Shown here piece after piece: positions 34,786 through 42,280 of a stretch of 64,000 bases of DNA. The stretch is from Nocardioides sp. InS609-2 (GTDB taxonomy: Bacteria; Actinomycetota; Actinomycetes; Propionibacteriales; Nocardioidaceae), in NCBI RefSeq assembly GCF_023208195.1, contig NZ_CP060034.1, positions 4,340,001 through 4,404,000 on the forward strand, in the 5' to 3' direction. Positions within the stretch are counted from its first letter, which is position 1, and every line of letters begins with the position of its first letter. The translations under genes and the position numbers were made by a program. The notes under the pieces are model-generated. The model had not been told where the DNA came from, made no database searches, and was given only the letters and a program-made list of their open reading frames with translations.

Positions 34786-35525
34786 GGTTGTCCCACCTCG
34801 TCGCCATGCTCGGTGTGCTGGGCGTGCTCAGCGCCACGGCGTACGTCGCTCAGCAGCAGGCTTCCTACCGCGACCCGGTCCTGGCGAGCACGGTGCAGGT
34901 GCCGCCGCCCGTCGTCGGGGCGCCGGCCGTCACTCCCGTACGGCGCGGCACAGTCTCACGGTCTCGGCCGACGCTCATCGACGGCCAGTGGATCGCCGAC
35001 ACGGCGTATCGGGCGGGCATTCCCGCCCCGGCCCTGCGTGCCTACGCGCGGGCGACGCAGCAGGTCCCGGGCTCATGCCACCTCGGTTGGACGACGCTCG
35101 CCGGCATCGGCTGGGTGGAGTCGCAGCACGGCACCATAGGTGGCCGCTCCGTGTCGGCCGACGGCCGACCGTCGGTGGCGATCCTCGGCCCGACTCTCGA
35201 CGGTCGCGGTCGGTTCGCGGCCATTCCGGCGACGGCCCAGAGCGCCCGCTGGCACGGTGACGCCGCCTGGGACCACGCCGTGGGCCCGATGCAGTTCATC
35301 CCCTCCACCTGGACGACGTGGGCTTCCGACGGTGACGGTGATGGTGTCGCCGACCCGCACGATCTGGACGATGCGGCGTTCGCCGCTGCGCGGTATCTCT
35401 GTGCCTCCGGCACCTTGGCCAACGGTGCCGACTGGGCCGCTGCGATCTACTCCTACAACCACGAGCGGGTCTACGTCACGAGCGTTTTCAGCGCCGCAGA
35501 GACCTACGCCGAACGGACGAGCTAG
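34782..35525 (+). CDS. Lytic transglycosylase (MltB/SLT-like), exported
   Basis: A 247-aa protein with a hydrophobic N-terminal export segment (about residues 4-23), a Pro/Val linker, and a lysozyme-like domain. AGIPAPALRAYARA precedes LGWTTLAGIGWVESQHG, in which Glu is the expected catalytic acid. VGPMQFIPSTW and YSYNHERVY follow, typical of MltB-like murein transglycosylases. It would cleave peptidoglycan. Being translationally coupled to pstB, it may open the wall for the large surface proteins of this operon. Confidence 0.85.
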   Translation: MRLSHLVAMLGVLGVLSATAYVAQQQASYRDPVLASTVQVPPPVVGAPAVTPVRRGTVSRSRPTLIDGQWIADTAYRAGIPAPALRAYARATQQVPGSCHLGWTTLAGIGWVESQHGTIGGRSVSADGRPSVAILGPTLDGRGRFAAIPATAQSARWHGDAAWDHAVGPMQFIPSTWTTWASDGDGDGVADPHDLDDAAFAAARYLCASGTLANGADWAAAIYSYNHERVYVTSVFSAAETYAERTS

Positions 35526-35526
35526 C

Positions 35527-35546
35527 ACCCCCGAGGCCCGGGGGGT
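35527..35546 (+). terminator. G/C hairpin after the transglycosylase gene
   Basis: ACCCCC pairs with GGGGGT over an 8-nt loop, followed by TGTT, directly after the stop codon. Probable first terminator of the pst operon. Confidence 0.55.
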
Positions 35547-35599
35547 TGTTCACCTACGAGTCGAGATCTTTGGGGGTGACCCTCAATGGGTGCTGCTGC

Positions 35600-35640
35600 G
35601 ACGCTGTTCCTCTCCATCTCGGTGGGAGAGGAACAGCGTC
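35600..35640. repeat. Perfect 16-bp inverted repeat, 9-nt loop
   Basis: GACGCTGTTCCTCTCC and its exact reverse complement flank ATCTCGGTG. It lies 75 bp after the pst operon stop in a gene-free stretch (35526-36103). It may be a second terminator or a mobile palindromic element. Besides this hairpin the stretch holds only the two terminators, the glnA-end repeat and the island edge. Confidence 0.7.
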
Positions 35641-35878
35641 CGGGTTCGGCCAACGCATCCGTCGCTGAGGTCGGAGCCGTGATCGGCACGCATCTCCTGA
35701 CGTTGATCCGGTGGGAGTCCGGGCAGCTGGTGCCCTCGGGTCCCGAGGGTGCTGACGGGACACCGTCGTCCTGATGCTGCGTCATCGGGAGGAGCAGGCC
35801 GCGGTTGAGCGGGGGAGTGCAGGCATACGTCCTCCGCAATCCTGATCGCGGGTTCTTCCGCGAGGCCCGGACATGGCA

Positions 35879-35911
35879 CCAGCCCCTGCCCTCAGAGAGG
35901 ACAGGGGCTGG
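35879..35911 (-). terminator. Hairpin left of the island, probably the original glnA terminator
   Basis: CCAGCCCCTG and CAGGGGCTGG form a perfect 10-bp stem, extendable inside (CCTC with GAGG). It lies 17 bp outside the left 26-bp repeat. Before island insertion this would have followed glnA directly. Confidence 0.6.
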
Positions 35912-35927
35912 GGTGTCGTGGCTACGA

Positions 35928-35953
35928 CTCAGAGGTCGTAGTACAGCTCGAAC
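35928..35953 (-). repeat. Left attachment site: copy of the glnA 3' end
   Basis: A 26-bp perfect match to 40861-40886, starting CTCAGAGGTCGTAGTACAGC. On the minus strand it encodes the glnA ending FELYYDL and stop, but nothing of glnA lies beyond it. With the copy at glnA it brackets the island, as expected for attL/attR. Confidence 0.85.
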
Positions 35954-36004
35954 ACCGGAGGGGGTGTTGGACACCTCCGGACATCTCGGAACAACACGGT
36001 CTGA

Positions 36005-36089
36005 CCTGCGGAAACGTCGATTTGGCCGGTGGGGCGAGGTTGGCTGATTTCGGCCTCGAAGGTTCTCCTGCGGAATCCCTGCGGAATCT
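36005..36089 (+). repeat. Arm-type repeats at left island edge
   Basis: CCTGCGGAAAC at 36005-36015, then two tandem CCTGCGGAATC units within 36064-36089. The tandem pair matches 40757-40782 at 25 of 26 positions, in the same orientation. Confidence 0.7.
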
Positions 36090-36103
36090 TGGAGGGGCTC
36101 TGG

Positions 36104-36283
36104 TTACAGCTGCTGGCTCGTGACCACATGTACATGAAGAGCGACCTGCCCCTGCACGTAGTCCTGAGCGAGCGCTACGAGTACGCGGGAGGCCGGCATG
36201 CCTTGGGCTTTGGATTCGAGCTTCAGCGCCGCGTCGCTGATTCGGGCTGACTTGCTCGGTTCGCTCCCTCTAGCCCGGATCAT
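36104..36283 (-). pseudogene. 3' part of a tandem RHH-like gene split by the IS1380 element
   Basis: Reads SARISDAALKLESKAQGMPA then SRVLVALAQDYVQGQVAL and a stop at 36104. The only ATG (36283) lies inside the insertion sequence, so the apparent 59-aa product starts with four IS-derived residues. If the IS and one CTAG are removed, this joins in frame to the gene at 37923-38150, giving a protein of about 123 aa with two similar ribbon-helix-helix-like halves. Confidence 0.8.
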
Positions 36284-37944
36284 TCACGGGTCGGCGGCTT
36301 GATCGGCGCGTAGAAACACAGAAGTGCCTGTCCAGCAGGGGAAACTTGGTCTTGCGACGGAACAAGTTCTCCAACTGGAAGGAACTCTGCAGGTGAAGCG
36401 TAGTTCGTGGTCGAGGGGTCTGTCAGTAACTGGGGGCGGTGTCGGCGTGGTGGCCCATGCCGGAAGCGTCGGGCTGCGTCTCGTAGGTGATCGGACCGGG
36501 CTGACTGGACAGCTCTCGAAGGCCCTGGCACGACGTTCGTTCACCCCTGCCCATGACCGCGGCCGGGTCCTGGTCGATGTCGCGGTGATGATCGCCGACG
36601 GCGGTGAAGCGATCGCTGACATCGAGGTCCTGCGCCACCAGGAACCCGTGCTCGGTGCGGTGGCCTCGCAGGCCACGGTCTGGCGGGCTTTGGATGAGAT
36701 CAACCCCGGGCAGGTCAAGAAAATCGCCGTGGCCAGAGCCAGGACACGGCGCCACGTCTGGGCACTCATGAACGCCTCACCCGAAGGGTTCCCTGCCTCG
36801 AAGGTCGCCGGCACCGACCTCGGCGAGGTGGTCGTGCTCGATGTCGATGCCACGGTCGTGATCACCCACTCCGAGAAAGAGTTGGCATCGGCGACGTTCA
36901 AGCGGACGTTCGGGTACCACCCGATCGGGGTGTGGTGCGACAACACAGGCGAGTTCCTCGCCGCCACGTTGCGGACCGGGAAGGCGGGGTCGAACACCGC
37001 GACCGATCACATCGAAGTCCTCACCGCGGCAATCGCCCAGGTCCCCGCCGCACAACGCAAGAACCTGCTGATCCGCAGCGATGGCGCGGGTGCCTCCCAC
37101 AAGCTCCTGGCCTGGCTCACCGAACAAGGCCGCGTGCGGGGACGTCGCTTGGAGTACAGCGTCGGCTACGCAGTCACCGAGAAGATCCGCGAAGCCATCA
37201 AGGTCGTCCCCAAGCACGTGTGGACACCCGCGTCCGATGCTGATGGTGGGGTCCGCGAAGGTGGTGACGTCGCCGAGCTCACCGACCTCCTTGACCTGAC
37301 GGCATGGCCGCCCGGGATGCGGCTCATCGTGCGCCGCGAACGACCCCACCCCGGTGCGCAGCTGTCGCTGTTCGAAGAAGCCGACGGGTGGCGCTACCAA
37401 GTGATCGCGACCAACACCACCACCGGACAGCTGGCGTTCCTCGAAGCCCGTCACCGTGCTCACGCCCGCGTCGAGGACCGGATCCGGATCGCCAAGGACA
37501 CCGGCCTGGGCAGATTCCCCTCACGTGAGTTCGCGATCAACCAGGCCTGGCTGACAGCGACCATGATCGCTGCCGACCTCACCGCCTGGACCAGACTTCT
37601 GGCCTTCACCGGCGAGGCTGCTGTGCTCGCCGGCTGTGAGCCGAAAGCGTTGCGCTACCGACTCCTGCACGCACCAGCACGCCTGGTCCACACCGGAAGA
37701 CGGCGACAACTCCGGATCCCCGACACCTGGCCCTGGGCGGCAGCGATCGTCGCGACATTCGCCAACATCGCAGCGATCCCACCACCAGCCTGAACATCCC
37801 CGCCCACCCACAACCCGAGGACCCGGAGAACCGCACCCGACAGCGACAGTCGGCCTACAGGTCAACCCCGGAACCAGCCCAAGCAACGCACACGTCGTCA
37901 ACCTCGACGCGCAGCCGTCCGACTACCTCCATGAAAGACCGGGG
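36274..37944 (+). mobile_element. IS1380-family insertion sequence
   Basis: 1671 bp with imperfect terminal inverted repeats (left CCCGGATCATTCACGGGT; right, reversed, CCCCGGTCTTTCATGGAGGT). It is flanked by CTAG at 36270-36273 and 37945-37948, a 4-bp target duplication. Removing the element and one CTAG fuses two gene halves in frame, which confirms the boundaries. It carries one intact transposase gene, so it may be active. Confidence 0.88.
36393..37793 (+). CDS. IS1380 family transposase
   Basis: A 466-aa DDE transposase. The N-terminal region has VAVMIADGGEAIADIEVLRH, then the first catalytic Asp in VVVLDVDATVVITHSEKE, the second around LLIRSDGAGASHKLL, and the Glu-containing C-terminal part (FEEADGWRYQVIAT, VEDRIRIAKDTGLGRFP). 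Length fits the family (about 450 aa). GTG 36393 is preferred because GGAAGGA lies about 9 nt upstream. No interruption seen. Confidence 0.88.
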   Translation: MKRSSWSRGLSVTGGGVGVVAHAGSVGLRLVGDRTGLTGQLSKALARRSFTPAHDRGRVLVDVAVMIADGGEAIADIEVLRHQEPVLGAVASQATVWRALDEINPGQVKKIAVARARTRRHVWALMNASPEGFPASKVAGTDLGEVVVLDVDATVVITHSEKELASATFKRTFGYHPIGVWCDNTGEFLAATLRTGKAGSNTATDHIEVLTAAIAQVPAAQRKNLLIRSDGAGASHKLLAWLTEQGRVRGRRLEYSVGYAVTEKIREAIKVVPKHVWTPASDADGGVREGGDVAELTDLLDLTAWPPGMRLIVRRERPHPGAQLSLFEEADGWRYQVIATNTTTGQLAFLEARHRAHARVEDRIRIAKDTGLGRFPSREFAINQAWLTATMIAADLTAWTRLLAFTGEAAVLAGCEPKALRYRLLHAPARLVHTGRRRQLRIPDTWPWAAAIVATFANIAAIPPPA

Positions 37945-38150
37945 CTAGTGACCTCTCGGACGTCGAGCAATCCTTTGGCAAAGTCTCGGGCGAGCGTTGC
38001 AAGCACAAAGGAGGCGGTGAGGCCGTCGGCCTGGGCCGTGTTCTGCACGGAAGTCCACAGTTGATCGCTCATTCGGAATGATCGCGGCTGGTCGTACGGC
38101 GTGCCTTCGCGATCCCGTGGGCGCCGAGGGATGTCGGGCCGACGAGTCAC
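37923..38150 (-). pseudogene. 5' part of a tandem RHH-like gene split by the IS1380 element
   Basis: Begins with GTG 38150, overlapping the stop of the upstream gene (GTGA). It encodes an Arg-rich N-terminus and a ribbon-helix-helix-like segment (RSFRMSDQLWTSVQNTAQAD then GLTASFVLATLARDFAKGLL). The last seven codons (SPGLSWR) come from the IS end. The intact ancestor continued into 36269-36104. RHH proteins of this sort usually regulate plasmid, phage or toxin-antitoxin promoters. Confidence 0.8.
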
Positions 38151-38671
38151 GACTCCAGCCCTCGCACCTTGCGCCAACTGCTCGCCTGCTCGGCATTCAT
38201 CGCCCAGTGGACTTCCTGCGAGCCGGGCTTGCCCTTGGCGAGGAGTGGCCAGATGTGCAGACCGTGTGAGTCGAGAGGCACGTTGGGGTAGTTCGCCTTG
38301 AGGTGACGCGTGATCTTCCGCGGGGCGTCGCGCCATTCGTTGACAGTCATGCCGCTCTTCGCAGCCACCTCCGATGTCGATAACCACTGGTCGTGGGTGC
38401 CGGCGACCTCACAGCACACATCCATTGCGCGCGTCCAACGCTTCGCTGTCTCACTAGCCCCGGCGGCCAACTTCCCTAGGTCCTCGATGGGCCAGGGTGT
38501 CCAGGAAGCGAGTTGGACTTCATCCGGGTCGGGAGAGGCGGTTGCCGCGCTCGACGGCATGGTCGTCACCTCCGACACGGGTTCATTACGCCGGGACTCC
38601 CGATCCGCGACCATGGCCGCGAACTCGGCGTAGTCCTCAAGCCGCACCAGCACCGGCACCCACTTCGACAT
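38147..38671 (-). CDS. Island protein with winged-helix-like C-terminus, unknown function
   Basis: A 174-aa protein starting MSKWVPVLVRLEDYAEFAAM. The middle is a Ser/Pro linker. The C-terminal part (QWLSTSEVAAKSGMTVNEWR then DAPRKITRHLKANYP) looks like a winged HTH with a basic recognition region. I do not recognise a named family. It has a strong sigma-70-type promoter (38728-38701) and an AAAGGA ribosome site, and its stop overlaps the start of the RHH-like gene, so the two formed an operon before the IS arrived. Confidence 0.7.
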   Translation of the reverse strand: MSKWVPVLVRLEDYAEFAAMVADRESRRNEPVSEVTTMPSSAATASPDPDEVQLASWTPWPIEDLGKLAAGASETAKRWTRAMDVCCEVAGTHDQWLSTSEVAAKSGMTVNEWRDAPRKITRHLKANYPNVPLDSHGLHIWPLLAKGKPGSQEVHWAMNAEQASSWRKVRGLES

Positions 38672-38700
38672 CGCTTGTCCTTTCTGACTGTTCTCCCATA

Positions 38701-38728
38701 ACTATACGCATTGCAAAGGGACTGTCAA
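38701..38728 (-). promoter_or_regulatory. Consensus-like promoter of the wHTH/RHH operon
   Basis: On the minus strand: TTGACA (38728-38723), 16-bp spacer, TATAGT (38706-38701), about 30 bp upstream of the ATG at 38671. Much closer to the sigma-70 consensus than other promoters in the window, in line with a mobile-element origin. Confidence 0.7.
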
Positions 38729-38765
38729 CCCAGCCGGAATGGGGGTTGCGGAGAAGGGGTCGAGG

Positions 38766-38794
38766 TTGACTGATAACTTCGCATAAGCGAAACT
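38766..38794 (+). promoter_or_regulatory. Promoter and dyad operator of the HTH-nucleotidyltransferase operon
   Basis: TTGACT (38766-38771), 17 bp, GAAACT (38789-38794), then 7 nt to ATG 38802 (leaderless). The palindrome TTCGC-ATAA-GCGAA (38778-38791) fills the spacer and reaches the -10, a repressor position fitting autoregulation by the HTH protein. Confidence 0.65.
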
Positions 38795-38801
38795 GTCTGT
38801 C

Positions 38802-39464
38802 ATGAGTCTTCTTGCCATCTCCGAGGCCGCTGACCGTCTCGGGGTCTCGACGCGACAGGTACAGCACCTTGTCGCGCGCGGCGAGCTGCGGCAGGTCGCG
38901 CGGGGCGTGCTGGACGAGACCTCCGTAGAGCGGCTTGCTGCGGTGCGTGGAGGTTCTCACAAGCGCGCTTGGTCCGAGGCAACGGCGTGGGGCGCGGTCG
39001 CGATCCTGTCGGGTGCTGACGCGGAGTGGATGGGGGAGAGCCAGCGATCCCGTCTCAAAGGCCGACTCCGAGCAATGAGCGCGGCCGTTCTGGTCGAGCG
39101 TGCTCGTGAACGGGCTGACGTGACCCGCTACGCAGCCCACTCCAGCACGGGGCAGTACCTCGAAGCCGAGCTCGTGTACGCCGCCGATGTCGCGGGCCGG
39201 CTCGGCTTGGCACAGGCGAACAACATTGACGGCTACCTCGCAGTCGGCGACGTTCTCGGACTCGTCTCGCGTCACGGACTGATTCGGGACGACGAAGGCA
39301 GGGTCACGCTGCGGGCCACCGCGATGGACCTCGACGTCGTTCGTGATCTGAGCCAGCGAAGCGTCGTCCTCGGGGCGCTCGACCTGGCCGAGTCTCTCGA
39401 TGTCCGCGAGCGCCGGGCCGGGATCGACGCACTCGACCGTGTGCTGGAGGCTTTCCGTGGTTGA
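38802..39464 (+). CDS. HTH protein, probable antitoxin partner of the nucleotidyltransferase
   Basis: A 220-aa protein. Residues 3-48 are a MerR/excisionase-type HTH (LLAISEAADRLGVSTRQVQH then LVARGELRQVARGVL). The rest is helical, with a central region (about 60-130) and a C-terminal region (about 145-218: VGDVLGLVSRHGLIRDDEGR, then RSVVLGALDLAESLDVRERR). It overlaps the nucleotidyltransferase gene by 8 bp. In AbiE/MenAT-type systems the first gene is a DNA-binding antitoxin that represses its own promoter. That role is inferred; this N-terminal HTH type differs from AbiEi. Confidence 0.65.
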   Translation: MSLLAISEAADRLGVSTRQVQHLVARGELRQVARGVLDETSVERLAAVRGGSHKRAWSEATAWGAVAILSGADAEWMGESQRSRLKGRLRAMSAAVLVERARERADVTRYAAHSSTGQYLEAELVYAADVAGRLGLAQANNIDGYLAVGDVLGLVSRHGLIRDDEGRVTLRATAMDLDVVRDLSQRSVVLGALDLAESLDVRERRAGIDALDRVLEAFRG

Positions 39465-40230
39465 GCGCCCGGCCATCGAAGTGCCCAGTCTGCCTGGTGG
39501 CTGGGGTGCGCCGTGGCCCAACGTCGCCGAGATCGAGGCGGTCCTCGCGCACGAGAAGTGGACTCTTGTCGGCGGGTTGATGACCCAGCTCCACGGCATT
39601 CACCAAGGCATTGACACCCTGCGTCCGACCAATGACGTGGACATCGTGCTTCACGTCGAGACCACTCGCGGTGTCGCCGCCGAGACTGCCAGGGCGCTTG
39701 AGTCGCTCGGGTACGATTTCGCGCCGTCCATCGACGAACGCCACGGCACCGCCCACCGGTTCAAGCGCCGCCAGTCCAGCGTCGACCTCGTCTCCAGCGC
39801 ACCGGACGTCGTGGACGTATTGGTGGCCGACCACCCGGCACCCAGCGTGGTCGAGAAGCTTCGCGGTCGCACCATGGTTGCGATCGAGGGTGGCACCCAA
39901 GCCCTCAAACGCGCCATCAACGCTCGGCTTGAGATCGTTCCGGGACGCACGACTACGGTCAGCGTTCCGTCCCCGTTCGGTGCGGTGATCCTCAAGGCAG
40001 CCGCCTATCAGACTGATTCGCGGGACAAAGAGCGCCACCTGCTTGACGCAGCTCTTCTGCTGGCCGTGATTGAAGATCCGTACGCCGAGCGTGAGCACTT
40101 CACCGGGTCCGACACGGCCAGGCTCCAGACCCTACTTCGGGCCTTGCCGGACGACGCTCGCGAGTGGCGTTCCTTGTCCGCGGGGTGGCGGACCAACGGA
40201 CAGGCCGCACTGCGAATTCTCACCGCCTGA
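39457..40230 (+). CDS. AbiEii/MenT-like nucleotidyltransferase, probable toxin
   Basis: A 257-aa protein of the DNA-polymerase-beta nucleotidyltransferase fold. The active-site pattern is WTLVGGLMTQLHGI then LRPTNDVDIVLHV (GG, then R-x-T-x-D-x-D), as in AbiEii and mycobacterial MenT toxins. Later SVDLVSS supplies a likely third Asp, and RDKERHLLDAALLLAV is a helical C-terminal feature of the family. Known members transfer nucleotides to tRNA or proteins and halt growth. GTG 39457 with GGAGG at 39446-39450 gives tight coupling to the HTH gene. Toxicity is inferred, not shown. Confidence 0.72.
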   Translation: MVERPAIEVPSLPGGWGAPWPNVAEIEAVLAHEKWTLVGGLMTQLHGIHQGIDTLRPTNDVDIVLHVETTRGVAAETARALESLGYDFAPSIDERHGTAHRFKRRQSSVDLVSSAPDVVDVLVADHPAPSVVEKLRGRTMVAIEGGTQALKRAINARLEIVPGRTTTVSVPSPFGAVILKAAAYQTDSRDKERHLLDAALLLAVIEDPYAEREHFTGSDTARLQTLLRALPDDAREWRSLSAGWRTNGQAALRILTA

Positions 40231-40236
40231 ACTCGG

Positions 40237-40602
40237 CTAAGCGTCCCGCTGCGTCAGGCGCCGTGCGGCCTCGACACGTCGGGCTGCGATCCGCTCCTGC
40301 AGTTCCTCGGCTCGTCGCATCTTGGTGTCGTCGAATGACACTCTCATCGGGTCCTCGGTGGGCCCTTGCCGGGCGTGGTCGATGAGTGGCTGCCACTCCT
40401 TCCGGAGCGGACTGGGCAGGTCGAGCTCGGGCCAGAGATCGACGAGGAGCGCTCCGTCGACCCAGCGGTAGATCCACAGTGGTAGGCCGGCGCGGAGCAG
40501 GTAGCCGTACACCCTTCGTCGTTCTTCGCGGTCGGCGAGGTCCCAGTCGCGCATGACCCATTCGCCGGTCTCGCGTGAGGCCGGGCGGTCAGGAAACGTC
40601 AC
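40237..40602 (-). CDS. Hypothetical island protein
   Basis: About 121 aa from GTG 40602, or 105 aa from ATG 40554 (MRDWDLADREERRRV). It contains LLRAGLPLWIYRWVDGALLV and a charged helical C-terminus (RAEELQERIAARRVEAARRL). No family recognised. It converges on the nucleotidyltransferase gene with 6 bp between stops. The start is uncertain because the upstream frame stays open toward the island edge. Confidence 0.5.
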   Translation of the reverse strand: MTFPDRPASRETGEWVMRDWDLADREERRRVYGYLLRAGLPLWIYRWVDGALLVDLWPELDLPSPLRKEWQPLIDHARQGPTEDPMRVSFDDTKMRRAEELQERIAARRVEAARRLTQRDA

Positions 40603-40756
40603 CTTGCTGAAGCAGAGCCGCGGTCCACCCGCCAGAGCCGGTCGGGGATCCAGCAGATGTCGTGCCCGTTGAAGGTCACCTGGGCAACTTGCGTTCCGCG
40701 ACGCTGTCGCGGGCCGGACGCTACCAAAGTCGGCGCCCAACAGTTCCCGGAGTGAA

Positions 40757-40782
40757 TCTCCTGCGGAATCCCTGCGAAATCT
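40757..40782 (+). repeat. Arm-type repeat at right island edge
   Basis: Tandem CCTGCGGAATC / CCTGCGAAATC, matching 36064-36089 with one mismatch. 78 bp inside the right 26-bp repeat. Confidence 0.7.
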
Positions 40783-40798
40783 GGCCGATCTAGCCCAA

Positions 40799-40847
40799 CG
40801 AAAACTGCCCCCGATCCTGCAAAACCGCAGGTCAGGGGCCGTTTTCG
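40799..40847 (-). terminator. Terminator now serving glnA, supplied by the island
   Basis: Long hairpin: CGAAAAC with GTTTTCG at the base, GCCCC with GGGGC, CCTGC with GCAGG at the top, AAAAC-type loop. On the minus strand it ends in AGTTTT, just after the glnA stop. It also terminates plus-strand transcription from the island. Confidence 0.75.
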
Positions 40848-40860
40848 TGGTCTACGAGAT

Positions 40861-40886
40861 CTCAGAGGTCGTAGTACAGCTCGAAC
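40861..40886 (-). repeat. Right attachment site within the glnA 3' end
   Basis: 26-bp copy identical to 35928-35953. It covers the last codons and stop of the functional glnA. Confidence 0.85.
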
Positions 40887-42280
40887 TCGTGCGGGTGGGG
40901 ACGCAGCGCGACGGGCTGGATCTCCTGGGTCCGCTTGAAGTCGATCCACGTGTCGATCAGGTCGGGGGTGAAGACGTCACCCTCGAGCAGGAAGTCGTGG
41001 TCGGCCTCGAGCGAGTTGAGCACCGCGTCGAGCGTGGCGGGCACGGTCGGGATGCCGGCGTGCTCGTCGGGCGGGAGCTCGTAGAGGTCCTTGTCGACGG
41101 GCTCGTGCGGCTCGATCTTGTTCTTGATGCCGTCGAGTCCGGCCAGCAGCATCGCCGAGAAGGCGAGGTAAGGGTTGGCCGACGGGTCGGGGCAGCGGAA
41201 CTCGATGCGCTTGGCCTTCGGGTTCGAGCCCGTGATCGGGATGCGGATGCAGGCCGAGCGGTTGCGCTGGCTGTAGACCAGGTTGACCGGAGCCTCGAAG
41301 CCGGGCACCAGGCGGTGGTAGGAGTTCACCGTCGGGTTGGTGAAGGCCAGCAGCGACGGCGCGTGCTTGAGCAGGCCACCGATGTAGTAGCGAGCCATGT
41401 CGGACAGGCCGGCGTACCCGGTCTCGTCGTAGAAGAGCGGCTCGCCCTCGTTCCAGATCGACTGGTGACAGTGCATGCCCGAGCCGTTGTCACCGAAGAT
41501 CGGCTTCGGCATGAAGGTCGCGGTCTTGCCGTTGCGCCAGGCGACGTTCTTGACGAGGTACTTGAACTTCATCACGTCGTCGGCGCTCTTCAGCAGCTCG
41601 TCGAAGCGCCAGTTGATCTCCGCCTGGCCGGCGGTGCCGACCTCGTGGTGGGCGCGCTCGACGTGCAGTCCGGTCTTCTCCATCTCGATGACGATCTCGT
41701 CGCGGAGGTCGCCGAAGTGGTCGTACGGCGCGACCGGGAAGTAGCCGCCCTTGTACTTGACCTTGTAGCCCCGGTTGTTGTCCTCGGAGCCGCTGTTCCA
41801 CGCGCCGGCCTCGGAGTCGATGTGGTAGAAACCCGCGTTCTGCTTGGTCTCGAACCGCACCGAGTCGAAGACGTAGAACTCCGCCTCGGAGGCGAAGTAC
41901 GCGGTGTCGCCGACGCCGGTCGACTTGAGGTAGGCCTGCGCCTTCTTGGCGATGTTGCGCGGGTCGCGCGAGTAGGCCTCACCGGTGAGCGGGTCGTGCA
42001 CGAAGAAGTTGACGACCAGTGTCTTCGCCGCACGGAACGGGTCGAGGTAGGCCGTGGTCGGGTCCGGGAACAGCGCCATGTCCGACTCGTGGATGGCCTG
42101 GAAGCCGCGCACGGACGAGCCGTCGAAGTTCAGGCCGTCGTCGAACACCGACTGGTCGAAGGAGGAGACCGGCACCGTGAAGTGCTGCATCACACCCGGC
42201 AGGTCACAAAAACGCACGTCGACCATCTCGACGCCTTCGTCCTTGACGTACTTCAGCAGCTCGTCGCTGTTTGCGAACAT
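40862..42280 (-). CDS. glnA: Glutamine synthetase type I
   Basis: A 472-aa enzyme making glutamine from glutamate, ammonia and ATP, usually a dodecamer. Seen: [10 protein letters not shown] near residue 50, the metal-binding EAEFYVFD, the ATP-binding [29 protein letters not shown], and the adenylylation region DKDLYELPP (Tyr about 400). This marks it as GSI-beta regulated by adenylylation. The 3' end coincides with the island attachment site, but the sequence is complete (FELYYDL). Upstream lies a double GlnR box (42393-42430). Confidence 0.96.
   Translation of the reverse strand: MFANSDELLKYVKDEGVEMVDVRFCDLPGVMQHFTVPVSSFDQSVFDDGLNFDGSSVRGFQAIHESDMALFPDPTTAYLDPFRAAKTLVVNFFVHDPLTGEAYSRDPRNIAKKAQAYLKSTGVGDTAYFASEAEFYVFDSVRFETKQNAGFYHIDSEAGAWNSGSEDNNRGYKVKYKGGYFPVAPYDHFGDLRDEIVIEMEKTGLHVERAHHEVGTAGQAEINWRFDELLKSADDVMKFKYLVKNVAWRNGKTATFMPKPIFGDNGSGMHCHQSIWNEGEPLFYDETGYAGLSDMARYYIGGLLKHAPSLLAFTNPTVNSYHRLVPGFEAPVNLVYSQRNRSACIRIPITGSNPKAKRIEFRCPDPSANPYLAFSAMLLAGLDGIKNKIEPHEPVDKDLYELPPDEHAGIPTVPATLDAVLNSLEADHDFLLEGDVFTPDLIDTWIDFKRTQEIQPVALRPHPHEFELYYDL

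Larger units (their letters stand above)
35928..40886. mobile_element. Genomic island integrated at the 3' end of glnA, no integrase
   Basis: A 4.96-kb segment bounded by the 26-bp direct repeat. It contains five cellular genes or gene remnants of accessory type, plus an IS1380 insertion (without which it would be about 3.3 kb). Both inner edges carry CCTGCGGAATC tandem repeats resembling integrase arm sites. The restored glnA end at the right is the normal outcome of site-specific integration. No integrase or replication gene is visible, so the unit is either non-autonomous or has lost its recombinase. Confidence 0.75.

Noticed and set aside
35521..36103. Short open frames in the gap after the pst operon
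   Set aside because: No ribosome sites or leaderless -10 boxes, and no similarity between neighbouring frames and known proteins; better explained by terminators and the island edge.
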